Below, piece after piece: positions 62,063-64,000 of a stretch of 64,000 nucleotides of DNA; positions within the stretch are counted from its first letter, which is position 1, and every line of letters starts with the position of its first letter. A program made the translations under genes and the position numbers. Location: NCBI GenBank assembly GCA_963772555.1, contig CAVYXQ010000007.1, forward strand, positions 558,001 through 622,000, written 5' to 3'. The DNA is from Roseiarcus sp963772555. GTDB taxonomy: Bacteria > Pseudomonadota > Alphaproteobacteria > Rhizobiales > Beijerinckiaceae. Under the pieces are notes generated by a model. It saw nothing but the letters and a program-made list of their open reading frames with translations. It did no database searches and was not told the origin of the DNA.

Positions 62063-63055
62063 ATGAAATTGGCGACCTATCGGAGCGGCGGCGCGGTCCG
62101 GGTCGGCGTGGTCGACGCAGACGCGGGCCGGCTGTTCGACTTATCCGCTGCCGCGCGCCGCGCCGGCGCCCCGGAGGTGCCTTTCGCATCGATGCTCGCT
62201 CTCATCGATTCGGACGACGCCGGCCTCGATCTGGCGCGCTCGCTCGTCGAGGGGCGCGGCGGCGAGGGCGACTTGTGGTCCGAACTCAACCGGGTCGAAC
62301 TGCTCGCGCCCCTGCCGGAGCCGCAGCAGATGCGGGACGCGATGTCGTTTGCGCTGCACATCCGCCAGGCGGCGCGCGGCTCACGCGCGCTCCAGGCGAT
62401 GCGGTCCGGCGGCCGCGATGCCTTCGCGGCTGTGATGGCTGAGCCGCTCGTAGAGCTTGCCGCGGTCTATGCCGACATCCCGATCTTCTACATCACCAAC
62501 CGCTTCACCGTCGTCGGACCGGGCGCGACCGTCACGTGGCCGCGCTACAGCAAAGTGATGGACTACGAACTCGAGATCGCAATCGTCACGCGGCGCGCCC
62601 ACGCGAACATTCCAGTCAAGGATGCGGGCGCGCATATTTTCGGCTACACGATCTTCAATGACTTTTCAGCGCGCGACCGGCAGGCCTTGGAGATGCAGGG
62701 ACGCCTCGGCCCAGCCAAGGGCAAGAGTTTCGACGGCGGAAATGCAGCGGGGCCGTGGATCGTCACGCCGGACGAGCTCGGCGATCCGCAGACGCTGAAG
62801 GTCGATGTGAGGGTCAACGGCGAGACGCGGTCCAAAGGCGACACGAGCGGGATGCTCTTCTCGTTCGAGGAGATTCTAGCTTACGCTTCGCAAGACGAGA
62901 CAATTCGCGCCGGAGAGTTCTTCGGCTCGGGCACGGTCGGCAATTGTTGCGGACTGGAGATCGGCCGCTTTCTCGAAAGCGGCGACAGGGTCGACCTTCA
63001 CGTCGACCGGATCGGGGTTCTGAGCAACACGGTTGTGCGTCAGAGGGGGACGTAA
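62063..63055 (+). CDS. fumarylacetoacetate hydrolase family protein
   Basis: A 330-residue protein with the C-terminal FAH fold. The metal ligands are in 'KVMDYELEIAIVTRR' and 'FGYTIFNDFSARDRQALEM', the substrate loop in 'GKSFDGGNAAGPWIVTPDE', and 'FGSGTVGNCCGLEIGRFLES' closes the domain. Members cleave C-C bonds of beta-diketo acids or decarboxylate oxaloacetate. The full-length architecture with an N-terminal domain (MKLATYRSGG...) is typical of aromatic ring-cleavage pathways. ATG 62063 follows GGGGGAGGG. A cyclase gene begins 30 bp after the stop. Confidence 0.88.
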   Translation: MKLATYRSGGAVRVGVVDADAGRLFDLSAAARRAGAPEVPFASMLALIDSDDAGLDLARSLVEGRGGEGDLWSELNRVELLAPLPEPQQMRDAMSFALHIRQAARGSRALQAMRSGGRDAFAAVMAEPLVELAAVYADIPIFYITNRFTVVGPGATVTWPRYSKVMDYELEIAIVTRRAHANIPVKDAGAHIFGYTIFNDFSARDRQALEMQGRLGPAKGKSFDGGNAAGPWIVTPDELGDPQTLKVDVRVNGETRSKGDTSGMLFSFEEILAYASQDETIRAGEFFGSGTVGNCCGLEIGRFLESGDRVDLHVDRIGVLSNTVVRQRGT

Positions 63056-63085
63056 GCCCGCCGCGAGGTCTTGGAGGAAGCAAAG

Positions 63086-63863
63086 ATGGTCCGTCGCCTG
63101 ATCGATATTTCCGCGCCGCTTCAGAACCACGTCGCCGCCGACCCGCCGGGGTTCGGCCCCAAGATCGAATACATCGATCATCAGCAGAGTTCTGTCGCAG
63201 ATTCTCCCCTTCTTTCCCGGCCTGAAGAAAGAAGATCTTCCGGACGGGCAGGGATGGGCGATCGAGCGGGTGCAGCTTTCCACCCACAACGGCACGCATC
63301 TCGACGCGCCCTGGCACTATCATCCGACGATGAACGAGGGCGAGCGCGCCTGGACGATCGACGAAGTTCCGCTCGAATGGTGCTTCAACCCTGGCGTCAA
63401 GCTCGACTTCCGTCGCTTTCCCGACGGCTACGTCGCCACGGCCGCCGACGTCGAGGCCGAGCTCGAGCGGATCGGCCATAGCCTGAAGCCCCTCGACATC
63501 GTCGTCGTCAACACCAGCGCCGGCGCCAAATACGGCCGTCCAGACTACGTGGCGTCCGGCTGCGGCATGGGGGCGGAGGCGACGCTCTACCTGCTCGAGC
63601 GCGGCATGCGTCTGACCGGCACCGACGGCTGGAGCTGGGACGCGCCTTTCGTCCATACGGCGAAACGGTACGCGGCGACGCACGATCCCGCGATCATCTG
63701 GGAGGGGCACAAGGCTGGCCGCCACATCGGCTACTGCCACATCGAAAAACTGCACAATCTGGAGTCGTTGCCGGCGACGGGTTTCGCCGTCTGCTGTTTC
63801 CCGGTGACGATCGAGCGGGCTTCGGCCGGCTGGACGCGGGCGGTCGCGATCATCGAAACGTGA
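63086..63863 (+). pseudogene. cyclase-family hydrolase (kynurenine formamidase-like), frameshifted
   Basis: It starts MVRRLIDISAPLQNHVAA and the metal-binding motif 'STHNGTHLDAPWHYHPTMNE' marks the cyclase/KynB-like family. Between them the frame changes near 63190-63200: 'EYIDHQQSSV' is in one frame and 'QILPFFPGLKKEDLPDGQGW' in another. The full protein would be about 258 residues, ending 'VTIERASAGWTRAVAIIET'. Members hydrolyse amide or lactone bonds in heterocycle degradation. It belongs with the FAH hydrolase. A single-base indel, real or an artefact, must be resolved before calling it dead. Confidence 0.75.
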
Positions 63864-64000
63864 ACGGAAAGACGCCGGCTTGGTCTTGAGATAGTCGTTT
63901 TCGACCACGAAGTCGCGGGCGATGCAAAACTTGGCGCCGACGCGATGAAGGCCTTTCCTTCGCGCTCCTTTGTCGCTTGCTACAACCCGGTCCTGCGCGC
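63864..64000. other. window end, gene content unclear
   Basis: The last 137 bp have an open minus-strand frame with 'KFCIARDFVVENDYLKTK', which might be the C-terminal end of a gene beginning outside the window. I cannot assign a family. Confidence 0.25.

Overview
The window reads as chromosomal DNA of a GC-rich alphaproteobacterium, most likely a member of the Hyphomicrobiales (Rhizobiales). Support comes from a GPR/RgsE-type growth-pole protein, CckA, a single-cysteine DksA, a remnant of the rhizobial Porin_2 family, and a MoxR/VWA pair close to dksA. I could not fix the genus. No tRNA, rRNA or CRISPR array was found.

Layout. 1-4089 (-) is the N-terminal part of a giant two-membrane-span protein built on 44-residue repeats. 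4.4-6.2 kb (+) holds an Hpt protein, a 2Fe-2S ferredoxin and a ferredoxin-NADP reductase. 6.6-9.9 kb has a Yip1-like protein, msrQ and an OprB-type porin. 10.1-14.0 kb has a porin remnant, an OmpR-type two-component system, a frameshifted PepSY protein and a COG4705-like membrane protein. 14.2-19.3 kb has a cis-prenyltransferase, a MaoC hydratase and an EmrAB-type pump with a divergent TetR regulator. 19.3-21.9 kb is a ycjX-ycjF pair. 22.0-26.7 kb is a signalling operon: four-GAF histidine kinase, response regulator, and receiver-cyclase. 26.8-28.7 kb has a SixA-like phosphatase and a flavin monooxygenase. 30.4-38.6 kb is a conserved housekeeping block: moxR, cckA, fliO, dksA, usp, a VWA protein and a metallophosphatase. 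39.2-40.6 kb is an 8-oxoguanine deaminase.

From about 40.6 to 46.6 kb the DNA looks like an accessory island: a MITE-like element, two TIR-domain genes (one AT-rich and frameshifted), a 43-codon membrane ORF, an IS copy, and lipocalin/CsbD debris. A complete branched-chain-type ABC operon (46.7-51.6 kb) follows. Beyond it lie a second lipocalin gene split by an IS200/IS605 element, a TauE-like exporter, a TetR-SDR-MFS cassette with tandem operators, a COG4280-like membrane pair, and a catabolic cluster (GntR, MFS, FAH hydrolase, cyclase) that runs to the window end.

Three nearly identical 1.67-kb insertion sequences (28.7, 43.2 and 54.1 kb) each sit between direct repeats made of two CTAG tetranucleotides. 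Several conserved genes (PepSY, cckA, second TIR, cyclase) carry single-base frameshifts. This suggests either local gene decay or indel errors in the assembly. The best candidates for something new are the TIR island, the CTAG-directed IS and the HK-RR-cyclase operon. None can be proven new from sequence alone.
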